Source: Nissolia schottii (lineage: Eukaryota; Streptophyta; Magnoliopsida; Fabales; Fabaceae). Taken from it: DNA of 64,000 nucleotides. The translations under genes and the position numbers were made by a program. Shown here in pieces: positions 26,621 through 39,555 of the stretch. The stretch lies in NCBI GenBank assembly GCA_003254905.1, contig QANU01007956.1, positions 5,960 to 69,959 on the forward strand. Direction: 5' to 3'. Within the stretch, counting starts at the first letter, position 1. Each line of letters opens with the position of its first letter. The notes under the pieces are model-generated. The model made no database searches. It was not told the origin of the DNA and saw only the letters and a program-made list of their open reading frames with translations.

Positions 26621-26927
26621 ATTAATTTTCTTAATGGTTGTGTATAAAATTATGTTATTACTTTGCTATGATAAAAAAAATTCGATGATAAATAAAATAT
26701 AACGGGTAAAAGAATTACTAATAATAATCATAATAATAAAACTTATCAATTATTTAATTACAAACATGAAATTAATATATTATCTTTGGATTAAATGTGT
26801 TTCAGGGGCGGCAAATTTTTTAAGATTTGATTTAGGTTGCTAATTTTTTTTTTGTCTTGGTCGAAACATAAAAAAATTGCATGCTTTTAATCTCTGTCAT
26901 TTATGAGATTTTGTTAATTGTTGATGT

Positions 26928-27142
26928 GATTAACAAAGTGTCACGTAAGCAGTGTCATGCGAACAAAATAAACCCACATGACCCATAACTTGGCCCATAA
27001 CTCGCTATTTAACTCAAATTTGCTTCAAAAGCATGACTCATACACCACTCAAAATTAGGTCAAATTGTTGGTCATGGGTCGTGTTATGGGTCATATTGTT
27101 TATTTATTCATGTGACAGTGTTGATATAATACTTTGTTAGTC
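26928..27142. mobile_element. Foldback (MITE-like) element, copy 2
   Basis: Duplicated partner of 8,429-8,645 with the same inverted arms (TTAACAAAGTGTCACG on the left, CTTTGTTAGTCA on the right) and a few substitutions. No coding capacity. Confidence 0.5.
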
Positions 27143-27919
27143 ATGTCAAAAGGTGGATCCTTTGGTGTCCCTAGGGGCACCAAACCCTCTTTTCCTAAAA
27201 AAATACAACTTAGAATTATATTAACTTAAACATTATCAAATGATCATAGGAATGCTCACAATGATATCTTAATTCATGTTTAGTTGCATAGTTTCTCCAA
27301 TTTTTATTTTCAAAAATCAAATCCCCAAATTTGAATTAAAAAAATTGATAGAACCGTAAATAATCATGTAATTTATTTGATTTTCAGAAATACAATTTAG
27401 GAAAACTATGTAACTAAACACAAATTAACGAATCATTATGAGCATTCTTATAATTATTTGACAACTTTTAAATTGATACGATACTAAATTGCATTTTTAA
27501 AATGCGAGGGTATGGTGTCGTTAGGAGCATAATTACTTAGTGAGAACGTAAGATAGTGGATAAGAGTAAAATTGGGAAAAAATTAGACATAAAAAAGGAG
27601 AATTCCATTTATTTAAATGTATAGATAGCAATTTATCTTACAAGGCTTGATACAATGTAACAAACATACGTTCAGATAACAAAAATGTTATTTGTAGGTG
27701 TAAACACCAAGTCTCACTTCTCACGCACATCATAAGACCCACAACTAGTAAAGATATTTAAGAAAAAAGATATTGATTTGATTTTTTTAAAAGTAAAATC
27801 GAGAAAAAATAGTAAGTAAAAGTTTAACTTTTATACATAACTTTTACCTAAATCATGATTTAAAGATTCAAAAGTTAATATAAAAAATATTTTTGAAATG
27901 GAGCTATAACTTAAAAAGT
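27143..27919. other. Non-coding spacer of duplication copy 2
   Basis: Partner of 8,646-9,489. It lacks about 85 bp present in copy 1 (junction near 27,532) and shows scattered substitutions. No gene seen. Confidence 0.6.
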
Positions 27920-28985
27920 CCGCTTCTTCGGTGTTTGCCAGCTAGCCTATTCTGTTTTTCATTTCATTCTCTATATAAGCCTTACCTCATGTATTTTTTA
28001 ACCACCGATTCAATAAACATTCTTTGCTTTACATTGTTACGGTATCATTCGCTAACAATACGCTTCCGCACTTTCCCTAAATTCCTTTTCTTGCTCAATG
28101 GCGGGCACTTCCACCACGATTCCCACGCCGCTGGAATGCAAGGTGCTGCACCGCTCACATTGGCCGATATGCAAGATCCGCATAATCCCTATTACTTGCA
28201 TCCAAATGAGTCTCCTTTTCTGGTTCTGGTTTCAGTTCCACTATCAGAGACCAATTTCCACTCATGGCAGCGAAGTATGCGCATGAGTCTTCTAACCAAG
28301 AACAATGGCGAAATTCAAGAACCACCGTGGTGCTGGCTTGGATTGTCTGATCTTTGGATTGATAGCGTGCAAGCTATTTGGACTGAACTTCGGGAGCGTT
28401 TTTCTCATGCCGACTTGTTTCGCATCTCCGATCTCCAAGAAGAAATTTTTGCCTACAAACAAGGTGATAAATCTGTCACAAATTACTTTATAGGATTCAA
28501 GATATTGCTAGATGATTTTGATGTCTTAATGCATGTTCCTAATTGTACCTGTAATGAAAATTGTCTATGCAATGCTTTGCAACAAGTAAAAGTTCAAAGA
28601 AACACCTTACAAGTAGCTAGGTTCTTGAAGGGTTTAAATAAACAATATGCGGGTGCCAGATCCCAAATTATGCTGATGTCCAATTTACCATCCCTCAACA
28701 AAGTTTTTGGAATCATAATTCAGCAAGAAAGGCAATTCTTGGCAGAATGTAGTGATTTAAACAGAGGAGTGGTGAATTTCTCTGCAAATGATCCAAAGAA
28801 GGTTTAGCAAGATAGAAATCACACACAAACAAGACCTATCAACACACAAGCAAGAGCTTCCACAAATTAGAAGTCAAACACAAGAAGGAGTCGATGCACT
28901 CATTGTGGCAGTCGCACGGCTGAAGAATGTTTCTGGAAACATGGCTTTCCTCCGGGCTACAAAACAAGGAACCAGAGGAATGTCA
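27920..28985 (+). mobile_element. Ty1/Copia retrotransposon remnant, copy 2
   Basis: Duplicated partner of 9,490-10,565 with the same TATA-like box, leader and gag-like region, ending beside the first HD exon block. The stretch 27,847-28,883 shows no difference from copy 1, whereas the sequence on both sides does. It is a broken, gag-only fossil; no other retroelement domains are seen. Confidence 0.75.
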
Positions 28986-28989
28986 ATAT

Positions 28990-31900
28990 GGCTCTAGCAG
29001 AAAACATTTACCTCGATTCCGTAATTTCTCATTTTTATTTTTCCTTCAATATTTTCCTTTTCTTTAAAAAAAAATTCTCCGGTAATTTAATATTTGAACA
29101 GCTATAAATTCTCCACTATGTCACAATGCAAATTTCGTTTTTTTTCAAAAAGAATTTATCTTTTGTAATTATTCTGTTTTTGCAGCTCAGTTTGAAGTTC
29201 ATTGACACTGAGCATTTTCAGAGGCAAGTTCGAAACTTAGTGTTATTCTATCAAATTGGTCACTTCCACAGTGTCGTTTTTATTCGTTAGTTTTATATAT
29301 CTATTTTTACTTTTATGTTGCAGGCTTCGCGACTTGAAACAACTTGGTGAGTTAATCCCGTTTCTTTGACTCAGTAAATGTTCAGGAAGTTCTTTAGAAG
29401 CGTGATAGGCTTGCATGATTACTTGTTCTGTAGCATTTTTACTCGGAATTTGTTTGCAGCTATATGTATGCTAGCGGGTTCTTGGATGGAGGATAATGGA
29501 GGAAAAAGGGTAGGGAGGGTCAATTTTTCATTTTTAAATTGAGAGAGTTAAATGAAAGTTTGAAAAGTTGATTAAGGAATCGGAAGGAAGGATTAGTAGT
29601 AGTGATGCTATACAGCAAAATGTTGGATTAATCGAGAAGTATTACCAGAATTCTGTTGACAAAAGCCATGGTAGCTCCCAGATGAAATAAAGTGGTATGG
29701 GTATGGCCCTCTTATGCAAGAGTCACTAAGCATGACATGTCATTTCGAGAACTAAATTATGGGGATATTTATTTAAGAATAATAGTAAATAAATTATCTT
29801 TCCTGCCCTATCCCTCCAAACTCCTCCATCCAAAGTCCAAACAACACCCTAAGGAAATTAAAATAGACTACTTTTCAAGTGGCTCAATAAGATAGATTTT
29901 AAATCATTTGCAAAGACCAGAGTCACAAGGATTTTCTGTTGCGTGCGCTGTTCATTTGTAATTGTTAATTTTTGAGATAGCTCAGAATCTTCATCCTTGT
30001 CATTCATATATCTTCCTGCTATTAGGATGCTGAATTCCATACATGGAAGCAATAGAGGGAATATATTTGGAAGGGGGAGAGTTGAAGATGTGGAACTTAG
30101 GATAGAGTGGGCTGGGCATATATTTGATGCATGTTGCCCTTTTGTTTCAATATAATCGTAAACTTGTTTATGTCGAGTCCTTTGAAATCAGGCAATAAAC
30201 TTGTATGCCATAGCGCACACATGGTTTGATATCACCTTTTTCAATTTTCATTATGTATAATCTCTCCAATTGATCAATTTATTTTATGTTTCAGGTTTGA
30301 CAGACATGGTTTATCCAGGTGCTGTCCATTCCAGATTTGAGCATTCTCTTGGCGTGTATTGGCTTGCTGGTCAATCAGTTGAAAAGCTTAAAAGTTTTCG
30401 AGTATAAATTTTATTTACCCTGATAAAGGAACAATAAAGTCTTTTTAAGAGTATGCTCATATATGCATGTGTATTGTGATCCTTGCAGGGCATGGAGCTA
30501 GGTATTGATCGATTTGATATTCAAACAGTGAAACTAGCAGGTATAATAATGGGTTCATTGAACTGCTTGTGATTTTAACTCCATATATCGTTTTTACTGA
30601 TCTTGTCGTCCTTGTTTGTAGGACTTCTGCATGATGTGGGGCACGGCCATTCAGTCACTTATTTGAACGTGAATTTCTTCTCCAAGTTAACAATGGATCT
30701 CATTGGTGCTCTTATTTTCCTCATCTTTATATATGCTTTAGATAGAGGTTTTTCTTGTGTTTCTAAAAGCTTGACAAAAATGTTTCATCTGGTTTTTTCT
30801 TAATTTTTTTTCATGATCATTATTCATTAGACATGTCACATGTGTGATATTTTCTATTTTGTAGGTCACATGAACCAATGTCAGTCAATATGGTAGAGTA
30901 TATTGTTGATGAACACCATATTGATGTTGACCCTCAGATGATAAAAAGAGTCAAGGTATGCTAATACTTACAATTGTCTTTTTTCTGTTTTATTAAGTAT
31001 CTTGAAATTATAATTATTTCTTAAGCATCCTTAGCTAAATTAGTTGATAAAGTTGCCAGTAGAAAACTGGATTTTTAGTTAAAGTAGCCTTGGAAGCTTT
31101 GCTCTGGGATGTCTTCAAGACAGCTTTGGAAGGTTGTCTAGATACCATTTTCCCATGGCCATTCCCTGTGTTTATGTGGAGATTCTAAGTCAACGGAGCA
31201 TTTGCTTGTGCATATATTATTTTCTTATAAATATCTAGATATTCTTGATATCAAGCATGGTGCATCACTCGGATAAATAAAAGTTTGGAATAGGTTTGCA
31301 TATAAAAGTTTGGAATAGGTTTGCATCTTTGTCCTAATGGGTGATTATTATTATTGGCAGGAGATGATACTAGCGAGCTCTGAATTTGCTCTTCCTCGAG
31401 TAAGATTTTTTGTTTAGTGTATTTCAAATTGTCTATTTTCAGTTCATTTGCTGATTGTTTTTGTGGACAATTTTAGTTTATTCTCATAGGTATTTATTAT
31501 CAATCTCTCTCGTTTTGGTGTTTTCTTTTTTGGTTATTTAGAGCTCAACTGAGAAAAGTTTCTTGAATGGTATTGTTGCAAATGGCCGAAATGGAATTGA
31601 TGTTGACAAGTAAGTAAACAGAGAAAATTTAACATTAAGATCTGGTTTATATTTCTTTTCTATCTTCCCTTTTTTATGTATTCTTTGAAGTTCTGCATGT
31701 AAACTATGCTGTGCCCTAATGCTTTTTTGAAACTATTGACTTGCAGATTTGATTATATTGCTCGTGATTGTCGAGCTTGTGGTCTGGGTTGCAACTTTGA
31801 GTTTCAGAGGTTTCATGAATTTATTTAAAATGATGTTTTTGTATCAACCCCTTGATAATTTTATTTAGCAACAAAGTAAAAGTAAATACTGAGGTTATAT

Positions 31901-33004
31901 ATCACTTCTAGCATCTTAATTTGTAATTTACTTACAAGTTATTGGAGACTGCGTGTTTTGGATGATGAGATTTGCTATCGTGCTAAGGAATGTTAGTGTT
32001 GTGTCAAACATTGTTTTAATACCTTTCTAATTCAATTGTATGTTTCAAATTGTTCTATACTTTTGGTTGTGTAATTTTCCAGATCTTAGCATCCACAAGT
32101 TGTTTGCCACTCGCACTGATCTACATAGAACAGTTTATACTCATCCAAAAGTAAAGGTATAACTTCATTTGTTTTCTGTGGCAGAGATTCTTGCTTTTTC
32201 TTATATTTTCCTCGCTCATGTCTTTAATATCCATAAACTTTCCTGTCTTGGCTCTTATTGCTTATAATTCCATCTTGACATTTTCAGGCAATAGAGCTTA
32301 TGGTGGTTGATGCACTTGTTCAAGCAAATAGTTATTTGGAGATTTCATCTCACATTCTAAATCCTTCTGAAAACTGGAAGGTAAATATACCTGTTTTAAA
32401 AGCATATTACAATTTCTATCGAATCATAAAATATATTTTTATTCTAAAAATGCAGCTGGATGATACAATAATTAAAACCATTGAGACAGCTCCAAGTCAA
32501 GAACTAAAGGAGGCTAGAGTGTTGATCCTGCACATTCGAAGAAGGAATCTATACCAGGTTTGTTATCACTCGTTAATTTTGTTTTTAGCAGTTCATGCAC
32601 TAATCACCCATTGAGCACTATTTTTTCTCAAATGTTCAGCGCAAACTCCATGCTAACTTTAGTGTGGCTGTATCTAAATTCACATACAGACTGAAAAGTT
32701 TGTGTGGATCACTTTTTTCTTATCTGTTCAATTATAACTAGTTGTTGAAGCTCAGGAAGTTTCTCTTATCCTTTTTGCAGTTTTGTAATGAGTATGCTGT
32801 ACCAAAGGACATGCTGGAAAACTTTAAGAAAGTCACTGCCCAAGATATTATTTGTTCCCAGGTCCTTAAATCTTTTTTAACTTTCTCATTTGCACTCACT
32901 TTTGATTGTTGCCAAGGTTCAATGTAATCTGTGTTGGATTTTTTACCATTTGACAGAAGAGTGGTGGAGTTATGCTGAAAGAGGAGGATGTTGCTGTTTG
33001 TAAT
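28990..33004 (+). pseudogene. HD-domain (SAMHD1-like) phosphohydrolase pseudogene, copy 2
   Basis: Exon-like blocks: to 29020, 29186-29223, 29324-29346, 30295-30401, 30489-30540, 30622-30705, 30865-30955, 31361-31399, 31542-31609, 31747-31809, about 31939-31991, 32093-32156, 32288-32380, 32456-32557, 32781-32861 and 32957-33004. The family call rests on the same motifs as copy 1. Unlike copy 1, the donor after block 3 (CTTG/GTGAGT) is intact and block 14 has no stop. However, one G is missing just after the LLHDVGH motif in block 6, which shifts the frame, and the acceptor of block 11 has changed from ACAG to ACAA. The two-base loss in block 11 and the missing N- and C-terminal parts are shared with copy 1. 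A tandem duplication of about 28 bp lies near 31,295-31,325. Non-functional. Confidence 0.85.
29475..29850. mobile_element. MITE-like foldback element in a pseudogene intron
   Basis: The left end reads GGGTTCTTGGATGGAGGA. The right end, in reverse complement, reads AGGGTGTTGTTTGGACTTTGG followed by ATGGAGGA. Both ends are G-rich and inverted, with AT-rich non-coding sequence between. It lies in the roughly 830-bp intron stretch (29,347-30,190) that copy 1 lacks. No clear target duplication; the ends are approximate. Confidence 0.4.
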
Positions 33005-33572
33005 CTGTGTTTTCCTACTCTATAAACTCATAAAATGCTAGTAGATTTCCTTCAAGCAATTCCAAATATTGGGAGAGTTTCAAGTATCTTGACTCTTAGT
33101 TGCATAATTGTTTGTTTTAGAATATACACTGCTGCTGACTTTTCTTTTGTACGCACGAAGCTTGTCCATATATCTACTAGCTGACATGTTATGCCTACGC
33201 GAGTATTTCTTAAGGTATTTGTGGTTTGTGGTTTAATTTTATCTTGTTTGGGTTGTGTCAATCAGAGAACGTAGCATTATTAATTAACCATTGGATTCCT
33301 TACCTTTCATTTCACCCTGCTTTGTACCTTTCACTTGGAATTGCTTGTCTAGTTGATTCTATGTGCTTTCTAGGATATTTGATTCTCTTTGATTAGATGG
33401 TGCTGATTTTTTGTACTCTATCTTATTTGATTTTCTTTGTCTTCATTGTCTCTAGTTAGTTGGATGGATGAATTCACAATTACAATTGATATCTATCATT
33501 ACCGTGCTCATTGATCTCCATAAAAACATTTGTTTCATGGCATGGTTTGTTAAAAGCTTATTGTGCTTATGT
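33005..33572. other. 3' flank of HD pseudogene, copy 2
   Basis: Partner of 13,823-14,395. No gene recognised; ends at the Gypsy target site. Confidence 0.6.
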
Positions 33573-33577
33573 CTAAC

Positions 33578-34094
33578 TGTTACATCCCTTGCACCAGAAG
33601 CAACCAAGAAAGGAAAGGAAATAATCCCTTTTCCTCTACATTATTCCTGAAGAGGGAAGTTCCAGCCAGCTACTCATTAGTCAATTTAGGAATTGAATTA
33701 TTGTTATTATTTATTTATTAGGATCTGAATTATTGCTATTAAGTATTTGAATTATTAAATAAGTTAGAAGAGGATCTATTAGTTAGGATGGAGAGAATAT
33801 TGTTAGTTGAGAAGAATTAGGAATTTGCCCAACCCATGATTTTCTCTCTTAAGTGGCTATAAGTGAGATCTTTAGGGAAGGGTTTAGGTATTCAGAAAAT
33901 CAGACTTAGGACTAGGAGGACCAAGGGATCCTAATTTCCCAGGACCATTTTCTTCATTAACAGCAATTGATCAACTCGATCAAGAGCCATTATTGTACGT
34001 TCTATTCAGTGGATTCCCCTCTAGAATTGCTGAATCATCAATAAATGTTCTATAAGCAATTCAGTACTTAGTTCATCAGATACCAGTTCTTACA
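33578..34094 (+). repeat. 5' LTR of the Gypsy element
   Basis: 517 bp, TG...CA bounded, preceded by target copy CTAAC and followed by the tRNA-Met primer-binding site. Confidence 0.93.
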
Positions 34095-37000
34095 ACTGGT
34101 ATCAGAGCATCGATCCTTGGCGAACAGTGTATGGTTTCCACGCGCGCAGGCATGGAGGCTAGGCTGGACAATTTGGAGAGACAAATGGAGGAGATGAGAG
34201 AGTCCCATGCTCACCACACGGCCCTTTTGCAACAGCTGCTAGACAGAACGCCACCACTGCAACCGAACGGCAACCTAGTGAATGAGGACAGAGGTTCAGG
34301 TGGAGGGGAAGGAGAAGGAAGGAATGGGAGAGAGGAGCCGGAACCCCGGTGTTTTGAAGCCACACGAAAATTGGAAGTCTCGATTTTTGTGGGAGAGGGA
34401 GCATCTGATTGGCTAGTTAAGATGGACAGGTACTTCAGAGTGACACAAACAGCCCCTCACGATCGCATGGACATCGTTGCCCTAGCCCTGGAAGGTGAAG
34501 CCCTTACCTGGATGGAATGGTGGGAGGAACACACCCCTGCACTCAGTTGGGAGTAGTTTAAAGCGGACCTGCTCAAGCGGTTCCAACCTAGAGCCGCCCT
34601 AACCCTTTAGTGCCCCTGTTGGAGGTGAGACAAGTAGAAGGTGTAGCGAGGTATAGGAGAGAATTTGAGGCAGCAGCTAGGTCTCATAGGAGCTTGGGGA
34701 CAGAGGCATTGCTCCGCATTTTTGCCAACGGGCTGAAAAGAGAGATTCAGGCCGAGATCGAGGTCGTGAGGTTCGACAATTTGCCAGCCCTGATGGACAA
34801 GGCTATGGCCATTGAGTGGTGAAATCAGGCATGGAAGGAGTCAGGCCTGAATCCAGGCAGCCGTAGATGGGACCCGGGAGCCAGACACAGCGGCACTAGT
34901 GGAGGCCCCTCCGCGGGGTCGTTCTTTTCCAAACCCGCCGCATCCACAAGGCCACCCGATAATAGGGGGAACACGCACAGAATCTGGGCACCCGAATAGC
35001 CAGAGGTCCACCGAGTCTACGGCAAGGAACAGACCTGTTCCTATGTTGGGAGGAAGTTTGGCAACCTCCGGGAACCCCAGGCCAGTGAATACACGCCGAC
35101 TGTCTAACGAGGAGTGGGCCGAAAGGCAGAGAAAAGGTCTCTGTTTTCGTTGCGGAGAAAAATGGGGGCAAGATCACCGCTGTCCCTTGAAGCACTACCA
35201 GATCCTGCTCTTAGAGGATGAAGGGGAGGAAGAAACGGAGGAAGACGACATAATCCAGCAAGAAGCACCCGTAAGCACCGAGGATCGAGCTGAGCTGCAG
35301 CTGTCTTCTTACAGTTACTGGGGACTGACTTCCCACAAGACGTTCAAGCTGCTAGGGACCATCCATGGTCACACGGTGGTGGTGTTAATTGACCCTGGCG
35401 CCTCAGCTAATTTCTTAGCTACCGAGGTGGTCCAGAGACTATCCCTACCGGTCAAGAAAATTAGAGAATTCCAGGTTAAAGTGGGCAATGGGGCGATAGA
35501 ACGAGGACAAGAAGGCTGCGAAGCTGTCCCACTCAACATCCAAGGCGTGCAGCTATTCCAGGACTTTTTTGTCATGAAGTTAGGCTGCTCCGAGGTAGTA
35601 TTGGGAGCAGGATGGTTGGCTAGTCTGGGTAGGTTTGTGGGAAATTATAAGGAGCTAACACTAAGCTGGGAGCAGGGAGGAGAGCAAAAATTCCTGCAGG
35701 GGACCCCTCCCTAAGCCATAGCAAGGCCACTTGGAAGAATACCTTACACGCTCTCAAGAAACAGGGCGAAGGCTATGTCATCACAACCTTAGCCATGACC
35801 TCCGAAGACATCGAGGAAGAGGAACTGTCAACAGAAACCGAGGAATTCCTCCAGGAGTTCCACGATCTGTTCCAACCGCCAGAAGGACTACCCCCACCAC
35901 GACTGAACGATCACTCCATCCTCCTCAAGGAAGGAGCCACCATCCCTCGCATCAGGCCCTACAGGTATCCTCACTACCAAAAGTCTGAAATTGAAAAAAT
36001 TGTTAATGAGATGCTGCGCGCAGGTATAATCAGGCCAAGCACCAGCCCCTTTGCCAGCCCAGTTATCCTGGTTAAAAAGAAGGGCGGAAGCTGGAGATTT
36101 TGCGTGGATTACAGGGCTTTGAACCGAGAAACCGTGGCCGACAGATTTCCCATACCAGTAATTGATGAGCTGTTGGATGAGGTGGGAGATGTAGCCGTGT
36201 TCAGCAAGCTGGACCTTAAATCCGGCTACCACCAGATACGAATGAAGGAAGCTGACATCTACAAGACCGCCTTTCGCACATATGAAGGGCACTACGAATT
36301 CCTAGTGATGCCCTTCGGCCTCACCAACGCCCCCCCTCTACCTTCCAGGCGCTCATGAATCAGCTATTACGACCCTTCCTACGACGATTTGTGCTTTGTT
36401 TTTCGATAATATCCTCATATACAGCCAGGACCTTAACCAACATTGGGAGCATTTGCGCCAAGTATTTGACATCCTCCGACAACACCAGCTTTACCTCAAC
36501 AGGAAGAAGTGCAGATTCGCCCAAAAACAGATTGACTACTTAGGCCATATCATAACACGAGAAGGAGTGGCAGCAGACCCCGCCAAGATTCAGGACATGT
36601 TAGATTGGCCAGCCCCTAAGGATCTCAAGGCCCTGAGGGGATTCTTGGGATTGACTGGCTATTACCGCCGTTTTGTGAAGAACTACGGGAGAATTGCTTG
36701 GCCCCTCACCCAGCTCCTCAAGAAGGATCAATTCTGCTGGGACGCCGAGGCCCACGCTGCATTTGAAGCCCTGAAGTCAACCATGACCACCGTCCCCATT
36801 CTGGCAGTTCCGTCCTTTTCCAAACCTTTTGCTCTAGAGACCGATGCTTCAGGAAAGGGAATTGGTGTTGTTCTGTTACAAGAAGGACGTCCGGTGGCAT
36901 TCATGAGTCAGAAATTATCCGACAGAGCTCAATCCAAATCTGTGTATGAAAGGGAGCTGATGGCCATGGTGTTAGCAATCCAGAAGTGGAGACATTACCT

Positions 37001-38653
37001 ATTAGGGCAGCATTTCACAGTATTCACGGACCAGAAGAGCTTAAAATTCCTCCTAGACTAATGCATGGGAGGCGAAGAGCAGCGGAAATGGATGACAAAA
37101 TTGCTTGGGTTTGACTTCGACATTAAATACAAGGCAGGGAAGGATAACAGGGTGGCTGACACGCTATCAAGGAAATTCCAGCTCGCGTCGGTGTCATTCA
37201 TCGCAGCAGAAGAGGGGGAAGAGCTCGCGGCAGAAGTTCAGAAGGATCCTAAGCTCAGAGACATCGTCCAAGATCTGCTAAAAAGTAAAGAGGCACCTCC
37301 AGGTTACTCCCTGCACAACGGCAAGCTCTTACAACAAGGGAGGTTGGCCATTCCGAGGCATTCAGCATTGATTCCAAAAATACTCAGGGAATTTCACGAC
37401 ACTAAGTTGGGAGGCCACTCGGGTTTCTTTAGAACATTCAAAAGAATCTCCAGCATTGTGCATTGGGAAGGGATGAAGCGATCTATAATGGATTATGTAA
37501 AACGGTGCCCCATTTGCCAAACTAACAAGCACTCTACCCTCAGTCCAGCCAGCCTTTTGCAGCCCCTACCTATCCCCACCAATGTATGGTCTGACATCTC
37601 CATGGACTTCATTGGAGGCCTACCCAAGGCCCACGGTAAGGACACCATATTCGTCGTCGTTGACCGCATGACTAAGTACGCTCACTTCTTCCCTTTATCC
37701 CACCCTTATACGGCCAAGGAAGTGGCCGACCTTTTTGTCAAAGAGATAGTGAAGTTGCACGGCTTTCCAAGTTCCATAGTTTCTGACCGAGACCGAGTGT
37801 TCATGAGCACCTTCTGGGCAGGAATTTTTAAGGCAGCGGGCACCACCCTTAAGATGAGTTCAGCCAACCACCCCCAGACCGATGGCCAGAGTGAAGCTGT
37901 CAACAAATGTGTAGAGACTTACCTGCGCTGTTTTACAGGTTCTAGGCCCAAACAATGGCCGCGATGGCTTAACTGGGCCGAGTATTGGTACAACACCAAC
38001 TACCACGGGTCCATTAAGATGACTCCCTTTCGAGCCTTATATGGGAGAGAACCCTCCATGTTGCTGCGAGAGGGCAGTGAAGCAGCGGTGGAGGAAGTAA
38101 GATATTTGATGGAAGAGCGTAACTAGACCCTCGATGAGCTGCGGTTCCAGCTGGAACGAGCTCAGAACAAAATGCGGACATACGCGGACAGGAAGCGGCG
38201 CGACGTCTCCTTTGCACCGGGTGACCAGGTTTATCTCAAACTACAGCCCTACCGTATGAAGACCTTGGCCAAACGAGTGAATTAGAAGCTAAGTGCTCGA
38301 CTTTATGGCCCTTTTCTAGTACTTGAGCGAATTGGCCAAGTAGCTTACAGGCTCCAGCTTCCAGCCGATGCCAGGATACACCCTGTGTTCCATGTTTCCC
38401 TTCTCAAGCAATGTGTTGCAACCCCTGCAGTGAGCCAGCCCCTTCCCGCGGCCCTCAGTGATGAGTATGAGCTTCAAATCGAGCCCCACCAGGTCCTGGT
38501 CATCTGCAAGAATGCTGCAGAGCAATGGGAAGTCCTAATCAAATGGCTGAACCTCCCCGGCTTTGAGAATTCCTAGGAACTTGCCACAGAGATCCAGGCA
38601 GCTTTTCCATCTTTTCACCTTGAGGACAAGGTAAATTTTGAAGGGGAGGGTAT

Positions 38654-39169
38654 TGTTACATCCCTTGAACCAGAAGCAACAAAGAAAGGAAAGGAAATAA
38701 CCCTTTTTCCTCTACATTATTCCCGAAGAGGGAAGTTCCAGCCAGCTACTCATTAGTCAATTTAGGAATTGAATTATTGTTATTATTTATTTATTAGGAT
38801 CTGAATTATTGCTATTAAGTATTTGAATTATTAAATAAGTTAGAAGAGGATCTATTAGTTAGGATGGAGAGAATATTGTTAGTTGAGAAGAATTAGGAAT
38901 TTGCCCAACCCATGATTTTCTCTCTTAAGTGGCTATGAGTGAGATCTTTAGGGAAGGGTTTAGGTATTCAGAAAATTAGATTAGGACTAGAAGGACCAAG
39001 GGATCCTAATTTCCCAGGACCATTTTCTTCATTAACAGCAATTGATCAACTCGATCAAGAGCCATTATTGTACGTTCTATTCAGTGGATTCCCCTCTGGA
39101 ATTGCTGAATCATCAATAAAAGTTCTATAAGCAATTCAGTAATTAGTTCATCAGATACCAGTTCTTACA
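38654..39169 (+). repeat. 3' LTR of the Gypsy element
   Basis: 516 bp, preceded by a polypurine tract and followed by target copy CTAAC. About 98% identical to the 5' LTR. Confidence 0.93.
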
Positions 39170-39174
39170 CTAAC

Positions 39175-39332
39175 CGAGTCACAGATGCCCGAAGTATGAG
39201 AGACCATTGCTTCGTCTTCCTCCACTCTGATATTCTTCATTTCACTAACAATGGGTGCGAGAAAGACTTTTGTGTTGAAAAAGCTCAGTTTAGCGAGTGC
39301 ACAGTTAATACCAAAAAAGAAATAGTTAATAC
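39175..39332. other. Continuation of the duplicated flank after the Gypsy insertion
   Basis: Starts CGAGTCACAGATGCC and matches 14,396-14,552 of copy 1, confirming that the element split a single duplicated segment. Confidence 0.75.
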
Positions 39333-39555
39333 CCAAGTTGGTCTTTAGAAATATCCTTGATGCCCAGGTTGGTCCCTAAAACTTTTTTAGCGTCACATTG
39401 GTCCTTATAAAATTTGGACATTACTTACATTAATTACTCTGTCCAAAATAGCAATGACGGAACTCAAACCGATGTCATTTGGCCACAATCAAAACGATGT
39501 CGTATTAGACACAAGGATCAAATTGCGAAAAACAATTTTTCAAAGACCAACTTGG
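39333..39555. mobile_element. MITE-like element with terminal inverted repeats
   Basis: The left end CCAAGTTGGTCTTTAGAAAT and the right end (reverse complement CCAAGTTGGTCTTTGAAAAA) form inverted repeats of about 20 bp around non-coding sequence of 223 bp in total. A truncated partner lies at 14,553-14,701. No clear target duplication, so the superfamily is uncertain. Confidence 0.6.

Larger units (their letters stand above)
33578..39169 (+). mobile_element. Ty3/Gypsy LTR retrotransposon (chromovirus-like), with both LTRs but broken coding region
   Basis: LTRs at 33,578-34,094 and 38,654-39,169 both begin TGTTACATCCC and end GTTCTTACA, flanked by the 5-bp target duplication CTAAC (33,573-33,577 and 39,170-39,174). 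The primer-binding site TGGTATCAGAGC (34,097) fits initiator tRNA-Met, and GAAGGGGAGGG before the 3' LTR is a polypurine tract. Domains in order: gag (from about 34,131), zinc knuckle with CFRCGE (about 35,140), protease with DPGAS (about 35,390), reverse transcriptase with [15 protein letters not shown] (about 36,200), RNase H with ETDASGKGIG (about 36,840), integrase zinc finger and core (about 37,390-38,060) and a chromodomain-like end (about 38,470-38,640). The order RT-RNaseH-INT makes it Ty3/Gypsy. The coding region carries several breaks, so it looks dead. The LTRs differ by 11 substitutions and one indel, about 2%, suggesting roughly a million years or less under a commonly used plant rate. 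Confidence 0.95.
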
